A DNA stretch of 64,000 bases from Lacihabitans soyangensis (GCF_024343775.1 NZ_RJUF01000002.1:140929-204928); one strand, 5' to 3'; positions 1 to 9,429 are shown, numbered from the stretch's first letter. Made by a program: numbers and translations. Notes: generated by a model not told the origin, from the letters alone.

Positions 1-1
1 A

Positions 2-181
2 CACAAAACTCAATAAAAACAATGGCCTGATCGGAAATTTTATGGTCTTGAAAGATATGTAGGCAAACAGCAAGAAATAGTCAAACTGAAACAAAAACAA
101 ACTCAATAATTTGTCATAAAAGTAGCCATGTTCGGCGGGCTCTATTTTTTCGAAAAAGAAAAAATTGGCCAACAAAACCAT
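2..181 (-). CDS. N-terminal fragment of a hydrophobic membrane protein, cut by the window edge
   Basis: Reading leftward from an ATG at 181 there is an open frame of 60 codons with no stop before the window edge. An in-frame TGA lies about 30 nt upstream of that ATG, so the start is fairly well fixed. The peptide opens with MVLLANFFFFEKIEPAEHGY and then has two very hydrophobic stretches (LLSLFLFQFDYFLLFAYI, and RPLFLLSFV at the edge), as in a polytopic inner-membrane protein. No family can be named from so little. It could be a chance frame in AT-rich DNA, but the mixed charged and aromatic residues look coding. Confidence 0.45.
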   Translation of the reverse strand, partial: MVLLANFFFFEKIEPAEHGYFYDKLLSLFLFQFDYFLLFAYISFKTIKFPIRPLFLLSFV

Positions 182-294
182 TGAAAAAAACATAATAGAA
201 AATCTCTGACTCATAGGTTTTAAAACTATCGCATCCTAAAATCCATCACACAACACGTCATTAGGCTTTACCTAAACTATTATGAATTTAATTC

Positions 295-1584
295 TCATTC
301 ATCCACCGCTGCAAAAACCATTTGTCTGAAGAGTGTAGAAGTTCTGTCCTCTCCTATTCTTTGGGTTTGTTTCATCAATACGCCTATGATTTTGGAATTT
401 GGGTCTGCAAAGTAGGATGTATTGAAATATCCACCCCAGTCGAAAGTGCCCTCTGAACCGCTCCCTCCCTTTCCTTCACCTTTGGCTTTTACCAATCCGA
501 ATGCTAAACCATGGCCCGTGGCACTTTTCTCTCCACCCCAAATATCACCCAACTGGTCAGAAAGTATTGCCTTTATGGTGGTTTTGCTCAAAAAACGCTT
601 TCCGTTGTATTCACCTCCATTGATATACATTTGTAAAAACGTTGCGTAATCTTTTGCGGTAGAAGAAAGCCCCGCACCGCCGCTGTAGAAGGATTTGGCA
701 CCTTTGGCCGGATAATCCACATCATAAAAAGTATCCGTAAAATGCACCCATTTGTTATCTTTTTTGGTGTGTACTTTTACCAATCTGTCAGCTTTGGCAG
801 AAGGCAAATAGAAATACGTATCGCTCATGCCCATAGGCTCAAACAAATTCTTCTGCAAATACTCATCGAAAGTTTGGCCAGAAACTACCTCTATCAAATA
901 CCCCAAAACATCTAATCCCTCACTATAAATGAATTTCTCGCCAGGGTTGGCATGTAGTGGAAGTTTGGCCAATTTCTTGATGTTATCCCCAATTTTCACT
1001 GGGTTGGTAGTGAATAAATCCACAATGCCAGCCTTTTTGTAAATGGCCTTCATTTTTTCGTCGCCATCAATTACTCCGTAACCTAAACCTGAAGTATGGG
1101 TAAGCAAATGTCTGATAGTAATCTCTTTATCAGCAGGTTTTGTGGTATAGGTAGAGTCCGCCATTTTGAATCTATCCAAAACCACAGGATTCTTAAATTC
1201 AGGAATATATCTAGAAATGGGATCGTCCAATGTGAATTTCCCCTGTTCCCAAAGCATCATAATGGCTGTGGAAGTGATGGCCTTCGACATAGAGGCTATC
1301 CTGAAAATATGGTCATTTTTCATCACCACTTTATTCGGCACATCGGCATATCCAAATGCTTTTTGATAAACTATTTTACCATCTTTTACGATCAAAGCAG
1401 TGGCTCCTGGAATGGTTTCATTCTTGATGGCTTCTGCCAACATATCTTCAATCCGCTTGATTCTTTCTGAAGACATCCCAGCCGATTCTGGGGTAGATTC
1501 CTTAATCGGAGCACTGATTTTGAGCGATTTGGTCTGAGCAAAGGATTGAAATGCTACAAATAAAAGAAAAAGAAGTTTTTTCAT
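295..1584 (-). CDS. Exported serine hydrolase, class C beta-lactamase / penicillin-binding-protein fold
   Basis: The 429-residue protein has a signal peptide (residues 1-16, ending SFAQ) and the beta-lactamase domain of the EstB/AmpC-like serine hydrolases (Pfam Beta-lactamase). The catalytic SxxK motif is SMSK at 98-101. The second motif is YSE at 220-222, where YxN is more usual. A GTFDWGGYFNT segment at 379-389, typical of this subfamily, lies near the third active-site motif. It should act in the periplasm as an esterase, amidase or D-Ala peptidase; the substrate cannot be read from sequence. It is divergent from hisB. A true antibiotic-hydrolysing role is unlikely, since these proteins are usually esterases. 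Confidence 0.9.
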   Translation of the reverse strand: MKKLLFLLFVAFQSFAQTKSLKISAPIKESTPESAGMSSERIKRIEDMLAEAIKNETIPGATALIVKDGKIVYQKAFGYADVPNKVVMKNDHIFRIASMSKAITSTAIMMLWEQGKFTLDDPISRYIPEFKNPVVLDRFKMADSTYTTKPADKEITIRHLLTHTSGLGYGVIDGDEKMKAIYKKAGIVDLFTTNPVKIGDNIKKLAKLPLHANPGEKFIYSEGLDVLGYLIEVVSGQTFDEYLQKNLFEPMGMSDTYFYLPSAKADRLVKVHTKKDNKWVHFTDTFYDVDYPAKGAKSFYSGGAGLSSTAKDYATFLQMYINGGEYNGKRFLSKTTIKAILSDQLGDIWGGEKSATGHGLAFGLVKAKGEGKGGSGSEGTFDWGGYFNTSYFADPNSKIIGVLMKQTQRIGEDRTSTLFRQMVFAAVDE

Positions 1585-1657
1585 GATTCTGAGGTTGAAT
1601 TTTAGAATATTAATGGTCTAAATGTAAAGATAATTTTAAAAAGAATAATTCTAGGCC

Positions 1658-1665
1658 TATTTTTG
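1658..1665 (+). promoter_or_regulatory. Bacteroidota -7 promoter box for hisB
   Basis: TATTTTTG matches the TAnnTTTG -7 element used by the primary sigma factor of Bacteroidota. It lies 15 nt before the hisB ATG, so the leader would be very short. No convincing TTTG -33 box is seen at the right distance. Confidence 0.5.
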
Positions 1666-1680
1666 CAAAAAATATAACTG

Positions 1681-2802
1681 ATGAAGAAAGTCCTTTTTAT
1701 AGATCGCGACGGCACCATAATCGTAGAACCACCCATAGATTTTCAAATAGATTCTCTCGAAAAACTTGAGTTTTTGCCCAAAGTAATCTCCAATCTCAGA
1801 AAAATATCAGAAGAAACAGATTTTGAATTGGCAATGGTCACCAACCAAGACGGCCTTGGAACGGATTCTTTTCCTGAGGAAACTTTCTGGCCAGCACACC
1901 AGAAAATGATGAATCTTTTGGAAGGTGAAAACATCCTGTTCGACGAGGTTTTTATAGACAGAACTTTCGAACACGAAAACGCCCCAACCAGGAAACCAAG
2001 AACGGGACTTTTAACCAAATACTTTGAAGGTGAGTACGATTTAGCAAATTCTTATGTTTTGGGCGATAGACTAACTGACATACAACTAGCGGCCAATTTG
2101 GGTGGAAAAGGGATTTTTATTGGCGAAATCCTGCCTGAATCTGCAACCGAAGACCAAAAAAACGCCACCGCTCTGGTCACCAAAGACTGGGATAAGATAT
2201 ATGAGTTCTTGAAACTTCCTGAGCGTGTAGCCGAAGTAAAAAGAACCACCAAAGAGACCGATATTTATGTAAAACTGAACCTCGACGGCAAAGGAAAATC
2301 ACACATAGAAACTGGTTTGGGCTTTTTTGACCACATGCTAGACCAATTAGCCAAACACTCTGGTGCCGACTTGACCATCACCGTCAAGGGAGATTTGCAC
2401 ATAGACGAGCACCATACCATAGAAGACACCGCATTGGCATTGGGAGAAGCTTATTTGGTGGCTTTAGGCGACAAAAGAGGCATCAACCGTTACGGATTCC
2501 TTTTGCCGATGGACGAATGCCTTTCGCAGGTGGCCATTGACTTTTCTGGAAGACCTTGGTTGGTTTGGGATGCAAGCTTCAAACGAGAAAAAATCGGTGA
2601 AATGCCTACTGAGATGTTCATGCATTTCTTCAAAAGCTTCTCCGATACCTCAAAGTGTAACCTAAACATCAAGTGCGAAGGGGATAATGAGCACCATAAA
2701 ATAGAATCGATTTTCAAAGCATGGGCGAAAGCCATAAAAATGGCTGTTCAAAGAAATATTAAAGATTTGGACGCTATGCCCAGCACAAAAGGCACTTTAT
2801 AA
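1681..2802 (+). CDS. hisB: Bifunctional histidinol-phosphatase / imidazoleglycerol-phosphate dehydratase
   Basis: Two fused enzymes of histidine synthesis. Residues 1-165 are a HAD phosphatase (nucleophile and acid D8 and D10 in DRDGT; GDRLTD at 128-133) that removes phosphate from histidinol phosphate. Residues from about 185 on are imidazoleglycerol-phosphate dehydratase, with the manganese-binding signatures HHTIED at 244-249 and a second HHKIE near residue 340. The length of 373 fits the fused type known from enterobacteria and Bacteroidota. The loop that carries the zinc-binding Cys residues in the E. coli phosphatase reads [13 protein letters not shown] and has no Cys, so zinc binding there is probably lost. 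No other his gene is adjacent in this window. Confidence 0.96.
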   Translation: MKKVLFIDRDGTIIVEPPIDFQIDSLEKLEFLPKVISNLRKISEETDFELAMVTNQDGLGTDSFPEETFWPAHQKMMNLLEGENILFDEVFIDRTFEHENAPTRKPRTGLLTKYFEGEYDLANSYVLGDRLTDIQLAANLGGKGIFIGEILPESATEDQKNATALVTKDWDKIYEFLKLPERVAEVKRTTKETDIYVKLNLDGKGKSHIETGLGFFDHMLDQLAKHSGADLTITVKGDLHIDEHHTIEDTALALGEAYLVALGDKRGINRYGFLLPMDECLSQVAIDFSGRPWLVWDASFKREKIGEMPTEMFMHFFKSFSDTSKCNLNIKCEGDNEHHKIESIFKAWAKAIKMAVQRNIKDLDAMPSTKGTL

Positions 2803-2945
2803 GCAAACCAATTAGTAAAATATTTTAAGAAAAATTGATAGTTTGGTCCGATTTTTCTGATATTGGCCAAAAAAACCTTATTTTGCAAAATATTTAGGTA
2901 GCTTTTCAGTTAATAACGCAAAAAATAAATTAGACCCATCAAAAT

Positions 2946-3632
2946 ATGCTTTTAGACCTCATTCTTCAAGTACCTGTTGCCACAGACTCAACCGCAGCTG
3001 CAGCAGGAGTTCAAAGTATCAATTATCTCTCGTTGTTGTTTAAAGGTGGTATCGTTATATACCCAATAATGGCCTTGCTTTTGGTCACTTTGTTTCTCGC
3101 AGCCGAAAGATATTTGTTTATCAAAGATGCTTCAAAAATAGACATGGGCTTTCTTAGATCACTGAAAGACAATATTTTAAGAGGGGATATTCGTACGGCA
3201 TCAACACTTTGCAAAGGCACAAACAAACCGATCTCAAGAATTCTCGAAAAAGGTATTGCAAGAGTTGGTAAGCCTGTAAAAGACATCGAAAGTGCTATGG
3301 AAATACAATCCAACTTGGAAATTTCTAAAATGGAAAAGAACATGGGTTATCTTGGTTTGATAGCCGGTGTGGCTCCAACTTTGGGTTTTGTGGGTACTAT
3401 TTCTGGTATCATTCGTATATTTTATGAAATATCAGTAACAGGAAATTTCTCTATCGAAACCATTTCAAATGGTCTCTATGAGAAAATGATTTCGAGTTTT
3501 TCAGGTCTAGTGGTGGGTCTTTTGGCTTATTCATTCTACCATGGTATCAACATGATGATTGATAAATTCAGCATCAACCTACAAGCGACTGTAATGGACT
3601 TTTTTGATACATTAAACGAGCCGATTCGCTAA
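2946..3632 (+). CDS. exbB: MotA/TolQ/ExbB-family proton channel subunit
   Basis: The 228-residue inner-membrane protein has a first membrane segment around residues 30-52 (IVIYPIMALLLVTLFLAAE) and two further segments near 135-158 and 180-200 (YLGLIAGVAPTLGFVGTISG; SSFSGLVVGLLAYSFYHGI), the layout of ExbB/TolQ proteins. With ExbD it forms a proton-driven motor that energises TonB-dependent outer-membrane transport or, as TolQ, envelope constriction. Its stop overlaps the start of the exbD-like gene by one base (TAATG), so the two are translationally coupled. No tonB is adjacent, so the partner must be elsewhere. Confidence 0.93.
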   Translation: MLLDLILQVPVATDSTAAAAGVQSINYLSLLFKGGIVIYPIMALLLVTLFLAAERYLFIKDASKIDMGFLRSLKDNILRGDIRTASTLCKGTNKPISRILEKGIARVGKPVKDIESAMEIQSNLEISKMEKNMGYLGLIAGVAPTLGFVGTISGIIRIFYEISVTGNFSIETISNGLYEKMISSFSGLVVGLLAYSFYHGINMMIDKFSINLQATVMDFFDTLNEPIR

Positions 3633-4033
3633 TGAAATTTAAAAGACAAAGACGTTTCGAGGCCGAAGTTCAGACTTCGTCCCTAAATGATATCATGTTT
3701 TTCTTACTTTTGTTTTTCTTGATCGTATCTACGCTTGGTAGTCCGAATGTCATAAAGCTTTTATTGCCAAAGTCTGACAAATCGACGCATGACGTTAGTA
3801 AACAGCCCATTACCTTATCAATTACAGAAGACAAGCAGTATTACATCGATAAAAAACCAATTCCATTTCCACAATTGGAAGCCTCTCTCGTAGAAGCCAC
3901 CACTGGAATGGAGGAACCGACCGTAATTCTCAGAGCCGAACAAAACCTGACTATTCAAGACTTGGTAGACGTGATGGCCATAGGTGCGAGAATAAAGATT
4001 AGGATGGTCTTGGCCACAGAATTATCGAAATAA
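3632..4033 (+). CDS. exbD: Biopolymer transport protein ExbD/TolR family
   Basis: The 133-residue protein has a short cytoplasmic N-terminus, one membrane helix at about residues 21-38 and a periplasmic domain. The conserved proton-carrying Asp is D20 in SLNDIMFF at the start of the helix. It pairs with the ExbB-like product of the preceding gene, with which it overlaps by one base. The periplasmic part (about 40-133) has the usual ExbD/TolR size. Whether it works with TonB or TolA cannot be decided here. Confidence 0.93.
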   Translation: MKFKRQRRFEAEVQTSSLNDIMFFLLLFFLIVSTLGSPNVIKLLLPKSDKSTHDVSKQPITLSITEDKQYYIDKKPIPFPQLEASLVEATTGMEEPTVILRAEQNLTIQDLVDVMAIGARIKIRMVLATELSK

Positions 4034-4098
4034 CCTTCTCTTTGTGAAACTTTTGTAACTTCTGATTAATTATAGAAGAACATTAAACAAATCATTAC

Positions 4099-4134
4099 TT
4101 CGTGCAACTTTGTGACTTCTTCGTGTAACTTTGT
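4099..4134. repeat. Degenerate tandem CTTCGTGnAACTTTGTG repeat between exbD and coaD
   Basis: Two near-identical 16-mers, TTCGTGCAACTTTGTG at 4099-4114 and TTCGTGTAACTTTGTG at 4119-4134, sit 20 bp apart. A more degraded relative, TTTGTGAAACTTTTGTAACTT, lies near 4041-4061. The 140-bp gap holds no gene. Similar CTTTGTG/CTTCGTG strings are familiar in intergenic DNA of Bacteroidota. Their function is not known to me. Confidence 0.6.
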
Positions 4135-4173
4135 GTTACAACCTTTTCACGAAAGATAAAAAGATAAAAAAAA

Positions 4174-4629
4174 ATGAAGAAAATAGCCTTCTTTCCCGGT
4201 TCGTTTGATCCTTTCACCAAAGGTCATGCAGATATTGTAGAAAGAGGGCTTAGTCTTTTTGATGAAATAATCATAGGAATTGGTACCAACACCAATAAAA
4301 AGAGGTATTTCGAAATAGATGTTATAGAACGGGAAATAAAAGGTGCCTTTGCCAATGACCCGAGAATTAAAATCGTACACTACGATGATCTAACAGCCTC
4401 AGTGGCAAAGAAATATGGGGCTCAGTTTATCTTGAGAGGATTAAGAAACACCACAGACTTTGAATACGAAAATACAATATCGCAAGTTAACCGACAGTTG
4501 GCCAAGGACTTAGGAACGGTATTTCTGATAACCGCTCCCGAATTAGCACCCATCAGCTCAACGATAGTCAGAGAACTTCATAAGTTTGGGGCAGACATAA
4601 CGCCTTATATTCCGTATAAAATCGAATAA
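4174..4629 (+). CDS. coaD: Phosphopantetheine adenylyltransferase
   Basis: Transfers AMP from ATP to 4'-phosphopantetheine to give dephospho-CoA, the fourth step of coenzyme A synthesis, in the cytoplasm. The nucleotidyltransferase signature is clear: FPGSFDP at 7-13 and the TxGH motif TKGH at 15-18. The C-terminal ISSTIVREL, the counterpart of the ISSS/T-x-V-R motif that binds ATP phosphates, is present. At 151 residues it is slightly shorter than the usual 155-165 but has all core motifs. It ends 2 bp before the convergent metalloprotease gene. Confidence 0.96.
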   Translation: MKKIAFFPGSFDPFTKGHADIVERGLSLFDEIIIGIGTNTNKKRYFEIDVIEREIKGAFANDPRIKIVHYDDLTASVAKKYGAQFILRGLRNTTDFEYENTISQVNRQLAKDLGTVFLITAPELAPISSTIVRELHKFGADITPYIPYKIE

Positions 4630-4631
4630 TA

Positions 4632-5864
4632 TTAGTTCTTTATGAACTGTATGGACTCGTTTTGAGCAATTCGAAGAATGTATTTACCGAAAGATAAATT
4701 TTGAATATCCAATTTTATATTTGACTGACCATCGGTATTCTGTTCTTTTATCAACAAACCCCTTGAGTCAAATACCTGCATATTTACCTTCTTTTGATGG
4801 TATTTTTCTGGAACGATAACATTCAAAAAATCTGGTGTTGGATTTGGATACACAAAAATTTGCTGAGAAATATCCTGAGGTTCAATGGCTGTGATTACTT
4901 GGCCAACATAATTTAGAACTCCCCAACCTATTTGGTTTAGAATACCCAAAATCACCTGACCTGGATAATGATTGACCTCTGCAGCACCTATTTGTGGAGA
5001 CATCAGCGAGTTTTCTGTTCCCTTTGGGTATTTGGATTCGTCCAGATGCGAAAGTGTGCCACCGCTTCTGAAAGTAGTCGGTGCGTACATCTTAGGGTAA
5101 TCTTTGGCAAGAGGCCCATTAGAAATTTTAAAAAAAACATCCTGGCTGGTAATAGCTGCCTTTAATTGAGTGGAAGGATTACCGATTATTGCAGTGTTGG
5201 TAAGCACCTGACCGTTAGAACGCTCCGAAAAAATATCATAAATGAGTGGTAAACCTTCTATACCCCATTGTGCTTGGGTTTCGTTGGTTCCGGCCAATTT
5301 CATAGAGGTGGTAAATCCGAGGCCGTGGGCTATTTCGTGTAAAATAACCGTCATTAGGTCGTATTTAAAGGCCTGTCTGGTGCCATCGGTGTCGAATGAC
5401 CAACTGATATTTTTGTTGACATTAATGCTGATATCTGCCTCGGTGCCATTAAGATTTACACCTGCAATGGACTCCGCCAATGCAGAAGGGTACCAAACCT
5501 CTTTGATAGGTGCGTTGGTAAAGTTTTTATACACTTTTTTGGCTCCAGATGTGGCCAAGGTATTCGCGGCTATCGACTCCCAAGAGGCAGTTATCTTTAT
5601 TGGAACCTTACTTATCAGAACACTTTGCCAAACATCCACAGCCGCTTGAAAAGCTGCTTTGGCGTCGTTTGGGAAATTAGAGTAGGTAACATTAATGGAA
5701 GCGGTATTAGCTTGTGGTCTCAAATTACGAAAATCAGGACCTAAAAAAACGACATCTTCATTCTTATCAGAGGCATCACAGGCTATCATATACCCATCCG
5801 CCGACTCTTGGGCAAAACCCAAGAAAGAACAAAGTAATAAAAACGTAATTAGTAAATTTTTCAA
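4632..5864 (-). CDS. Secreted matrixin-like zinc metalloprotease with T9SS sorting tail
   Basis: The 410-residue protein has a signal peptide (1-18, ending GFAQ). A metzincin-type zinc motif HEIAHGLGF lies near residue 175, where two His are zinc ligands and the Glu is the catalytic base. The last 75 residues (from about FVYPNPTPDFLNV) are a type A sorting domain of the type IX secretion system, with the PNP start and a KYILRI strand near the end, so the product should be carried to the cell surface. The usual third metzincin ligand is not a clear HxxxxxH here, as the motif continues GFTTSM, so some caution is needed. The target is unknown. It lies 81 bp downstream of the radical SAM gene and may be a separate unit. 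Confidence 0.85.
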   Translation of the reverse strand: MKNLLITFLLLCSFLGFAQESADGYMIACDASDKNEDVVFLGPDFRNLRPQANTASINVTYSNFPNDAKAAFQAAVDVWQSVLISKVPIKITASWESIAANTLATSGAKKVYKNFTNAPIKEVWYPSALAESIAGVNLNGTEADISINVNKNISWSFDTDGTRQAFKYDLMTVILHEIAHGLGFTTSMKLAGTNETQAQWGIEGLPLIYDIFSERSNGQVLTNTAIIGNPSTQLKAAITSQDVFFKISNGPLAKDYPKMYAPTTFRSGGTLSHLDESKYPKGTENSLMSPQIGAAEVNHYPGQVILGILNQIGWGVLNYVGQVITAIEPQDISQQIFVYPNPTPDFLNVIVPEKYHQKKVNMQVFDSRGLLIKEQNTDGQSNIKLDIQNLSFGKYILRIAQNESIQFIKN

Positions 5865-5945
5865 TAGTGTAAAAATCTTAATATCACGTCCGCAAAAGTC
5901 GAACCAATATTTGTAATACGCAAAAAACTTCTGTAGCGTTTACCC

Positions 5946-6959
5946 TTAACCCCAAATTTTGGTACCTTCGGTGCAGTTTTTACACATTTCTATGTTTTTA
6001 CGTGAACCAATGAGTTGCTTGCGAAAACTCAAGTACTTTTCTGAGGACCAGACTTCTCTAAAACTTTGCTTAGAAACGTTGCCCATTCTATACTCCGCGT
6101 CTTTATCAAAACAACATGGCACCACCAAACCATCCCAGGTAATTACCGTCGAGTGCCACATTTTCCAACAATGATTCAGTAATTTATTCTTTATTTCAAA
6201 CTTCCCTGAGGCTGTCTTCTTGTAGCGAGCGTATTTTTCGTTCGCAGGTATAAGTGCCGATCCATCTTCGTAGTCATAAATCTGGGCCGTTTTGAAGCGA
6301 ATTTCATCCACGCCCAAAGATTTACTTAATGCTTTAGCATCTTGAATTTGGTGTTCATTAGGTTTTACTACCAAAAACTGAAAAATCACATGCGGAGTAC
6401 TTGATTTTAAAGCCTTTTTGGCGGCAATTAAGTTTTTGGTTCCTTCTATAACCTTCTCTAAATTCCCTCCAATACGATATTGTTCGTAGGTTTCTTGAGT
6501 GGTACCATCCAAAGAAATAATTACCCTATCGATACCAGATTGCACAGTTGCCTCGGCATTTTCGGGTGTTAAGTAATGGGCGTTGGTTGAGGTTGAGGTA
6601 TAGATTTTTTTCTGAGTAGCTGATTTTACCATTTTCAAAAAATCCTTGTGCAAAAATGGTTCGCCTTGAAAATAAAAGGTCAAATAAAGCAAGGCATCTT
6701 TTAACTCGGAAATCGTTTTTTCAAACATGACGACATCCAACATACCAGTAGGCCGAGTAAACGAACGCAAACCACTTGGACATTCAGGACATCTTAAATT
6801 ACAAGAGGTGGTCGGTTCAATAGCCAAAGCTACAGGTAGAAAACCGTTTACAGGTGTTTTGGTAATTTTGGAAATAACATAGCCCAAGACCAATCCTAGA
6901 GCATTAATGGCCCTCTTGAAGGTTAACTTGGACAGAAAATTGATATAATCTCTCCACAT
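5946..6959 (-). CDS. Radical SAM protein with SPASM domain
   Basis: The 337-residue protein carries the radical SAM cluster motif CNLRCPEC (C53, C57, C60), which binds a [4Fe-4S] cluster and cleaves S-adenosylmethionine. The C-terminal SPASM region has several Cys (HCWKMW, VPCCFDKD, CKNCTEG) for auxiliary Fe-S clusters. SPASM enzymes modify peptides or proteins, or act on sugars. No precursor peptide or partner is obvious next to it. Its ATG starts directly at the base after the M1 peptidase stop, so it is co-translated with that gene. The substrate is unknown. Confidence 0.88.
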   Translation of the reverse strand: MWRDYINFLSKLTFKRAINALGLVLGYVISKITKTPVNGFLPVALAIEPTTSCNLRCPECPSGLRSFTRPTGMLDVVMFEKTISELKDALLYLTFYFQGEPFLHKDFLKMVKSATQKKIYTSTSTNAHYLTPENAEATVQSGIDRVIISLDGTTQETYEQYRIGGNLEKVIEGTKNLIAAKKALKSSTPHVIFQFLVVKPNEHQIQDAKALSKSLGVDEIRFKTAQIYDYEDGSALIPANEKYARYKKTASGKFEIKNKLLNHCWKMWHSTVITWDGLVVPCCFDKDAEYRMGNVSKQSFREVWSSEKYLSFRKQLIGSRKNIEMCKNCTEGTKIWG

Positions 6960-9422
6960 TTATCTTTTGAATTGATCGTAATAATTGATCAATCGCTGGT
7001 CTTTTTCTTGAGCTATCACCTTTTTCAAGGCTGCCTCAGCCTCAGGGTTATCGTCGCGTAGCATGTCCAATATTTGAGCAGCACTTATTCTAACAAACCA
7101 CTCAGGCTCTGCACTAGCAAGACCAAAAATAAAAGGAATGGCTTTTTGCACCACACTCTTATCAGTTCTTGACAAATAAGAACCAAAAATGGCCAAGTAT
7201 TGGTACACTTCTATACCTTCCATCCTAGTAAGTCTGGGCAGAAACCAATCATATTGCTGAGGATCAGGATTTTCGGAGTAATAATTGGCCACCGAGGCGA
7301 AAATAGAATTATCAAAGCTCGAAGAAAACTTTGTGGCTAATTCAGCCGCGTCAGATACTTTATTGGTAAACAAGGCCTCTAAAGCTGCACCTTTTACCAG
7401 GTTAGAGGAATCTTCCAAAGCTGCCCTGAACAAAACATCATTCTGTGGATTTAGAAAGTTTTTCATTGCCAATATGGCATCAGCTTTGACCACACTTTTC
7501 GTTTCCATCTTAATTAAGTTCTGCAAGGCTTTTTCTATTTTAAGAAAATCTTCACCGTCATAATCAAATAATTTTTGAACAGCCGTTTGTCTAATTTTCC
7601 AAAAACTATCCTTGAGGGCATCCACTGTCAAGTCTCTTATGACCTTATTTTGAAGCGGATTTTCTCCAACACCTTCTTCAGGTTTTAATGTTAGTGCCTC
7701 CAAAGCAAATAATCGGGCATAGACCGTGGATGAATTTTGAAACTGAAATACCAACTCATCATTAGTTTTTACGTGGTCTATGGTACCCAGAAAATATCCG
7801 TCAGGATTGATGAGCACATTTTTTAGGTCACCATCCAGTTCAAAACTAAAATTCTGCTCTTGTTGGGTAATTTCTATAATTTTCTCAACTGAAGTCTTCC
7901 CTGAATAAATTTTAAGTGGAAGTTTCAAGCTATAAACCGTTTGGTTAAGAGAATCTACAACCTGACTTACAGACAGTTGCAACTTTTTGTTTTCTATTTT
8001 TTGAAGAACTTTCAGTCGTGGATGTCCTGGTATCTTAAACCATTGATCAAAAAACCATTTAAGGTCTCTACCTGTAATTTTTTCAAATGAAAGACGCAAA
8101 TCTTCTATTTCAGCGGTTTGAAAAGGGTGGCTTTTGAGGTAGTGGTTCAAAGATGCAAAAAATGCTTCATCGCACACTTCTAACCTCAACTGGTGTAAAA
8201 CTCTACCTCCTTTTTGGTAAGAATGAGCATCAAACATGTCTTCTCTGCTGGCAAATTCAAACCTGATAAGTGGTACTTGTTTTTGAGTGGCTTCGTAAAG
8301 GTAATCCTGCAAGGCATTGATGTAAACCAAATCGCCCTCGTCTTTGCCATACTTGTGTGTGGCCCACAAAAACTCGGAGTAATTGGCAAAAGACTCATTC
8401 AGCGGTAAATGTGACCAGGACTCGCAGGTTACATAGTTACCAAACCAGTGGTGGAACAACTCATGGGCTATTACGCCGTCGTCGTTGCCATCAATCAGTT
8501 GATTACCCGTTTTTAACAAATTTTTAGAGTGCACCGTGGCCGTGGTATTTTCCATGGCTCCAGAAACATATTTTCTAACTGGAATCTGGGAATACTTAGG
8601 CCACTGGTAATTTACTCCTAGTATTTTTTCAAAATAATTAATCATTTCGGGAGTTCGTCCAAAAATTCCCAATGCGTTTTTTTCAAACTCCGGCTCTACA
8701 TAATAACTCACCTCGAAACGACTGAATGTACTATCTACCACCTTCTTAAAATTTCCAGCAGCTATCATGGAAAGATAAACGGCATGCGGTGATTTGAGCT
8801 GCCAATGGTCGGTTTTCGTACCGTCCGAATTTTGTTTTGTTTCTAGCAAAACCCCATTTGAAAGTGTCGTAAAGTTATTTTCTACAGTCAAAAACACATC
8901 TTGTGTATGATTCTGATTGGGGGTGTCAATGGTCGGAAACCAGCAACTATTGGCCTGAGTTTCACCTTGAGTCCAAAGTTGCCTTGGTAAGCCAGCAGGA
9001 TCATTTAATGGGTTTATAAAATAAAGGCCTTTGTCACTCACGATAGCATCACTGCCCTGCGAAGCGATTTTTTCCGGCTGAGCGATATATTTAATAGAGA
9101 CAAGCAATGTATCGTTTTTTGTATATTTTTTCGGAAGGGAAATTTCCAAAATCTCACTATCATATTTGTACTTGAGGTCTTTCTGAGCAGACTGAACCGA
9201 ACCTATCACAAAGCCTTTGGCATTTAAAACTAACTTTTCTTGCTCATAAAAATATGGCTTTAAAGTCAGAGTGGCTGTTCCTTCGAGCGTTTGGTTTTTC
9301 CAAATTGGCTTAATTTTCAGCTCTGTATGCAAAAGATCAAATGCCAAATCCTGAGATTTTTGAATTTGCCCAAAAACTAAGGTCTGGGTAAAGTACAGGG
9401 CCAAAAACACATATTTTTTCAT
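6960..9422 (-). CDS. Exported M1-family aminopeptidase with C-terminal HEAT-like repeats
   Basis: Signal peptide at residues 1-19. The M1 aminopeptidase signatures are complete: GAMEN at 288-292 binds the peptide N-terminus, and HELFHHWFGN has zinc ligands H320 and H324, catalytic E321 and third ligand E343 (HExxH-x18-E). Residues from about 560 to 820 are helical and look like the HEAT-repeat tail of the TAF2/aminopeptidase N group. It probably trims peptides in the periplasm. At 820 residues it is a normal family length. It follows the 155-residue exported protein by 7 bp and abuts the radical SAM gene, within a leftward operon that starts at rbfA. Confidence 0.95.
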   Translation of the reverse strand: MKKYVFLALYFTQTLVFGQIQKSQDLAFDLLHTELKIKPIWKNQTLEGTATLTLKPYFYEQEKLVLNAKGFVIGSVQSAQKDLKYKYDSEILEISLPKKYTKNDTLLVSIKYIAQPEKIASQGSDAIVSDKGLYFINPLNDPAGLPRQLWTQGETQANSCWFPTIDTPNQNHTQDVFLTVENNFTTLSNGVLLETKQNSDGTKTDHWQLKSPHAVYLSMIAAGNFKKVVDSTFSRFEVSYYVEPEFEKNALGIFGRTPEMINYFEKILGVNYQWPKYSQIPVRKYVSGAMENTTATVHSKNLLKTGNQLIDGNDDGVIAHELFHHWFGNYVTCESWSHLPLNESFANYSEFLWATHKYGKDEGDLVYINALQDYLYEATQKQVPLIRFEFASREDMFDAHSYQKGGRVLHQLRLEVCDEAFFASLNHYLKSHPFQTAEIEDLRLSFEKITGRDLKWFFDQWFKIPGHPRLKVLQKIENKKLQLSVSQVVDSLNQTVYSLKLPLKIYSGKTSVEKIIEITQQEQNFSFELDGDLKNVLINPDGYFLGTIDHVKTNDELVFQFQNSSTVYARLFALEALTLKPEEGVGENPLQNKVIRDLTVDALKDSFWKIRQTAVQKLFDYDGEDFLKIEKALQNLIKMETKSVVKADAILAMKNFLNPQNDVLFRAALEDSSNLVKGAALEALFTNKVSDAAELATKFSSSFDNSIFASVANYYSENPDPQQYDWFLPRLTRMEGIEVYQYLAIFGSYLSRTDKSVVQKAIPFIFGLASAEPEWFVRISAAQILDMLRDDNPEAEAALKKVIAQEKDQRLINYYDQFKR

Positions 9423-9429
9423 AAACCAA

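Noticed and set aside
5242..5649. 135-codon plus-strand frame inside the metalloprotease gene
   Set aside because: Antisense to the zinc-motif region of a clear secreted protease; no independent start signal or domain.
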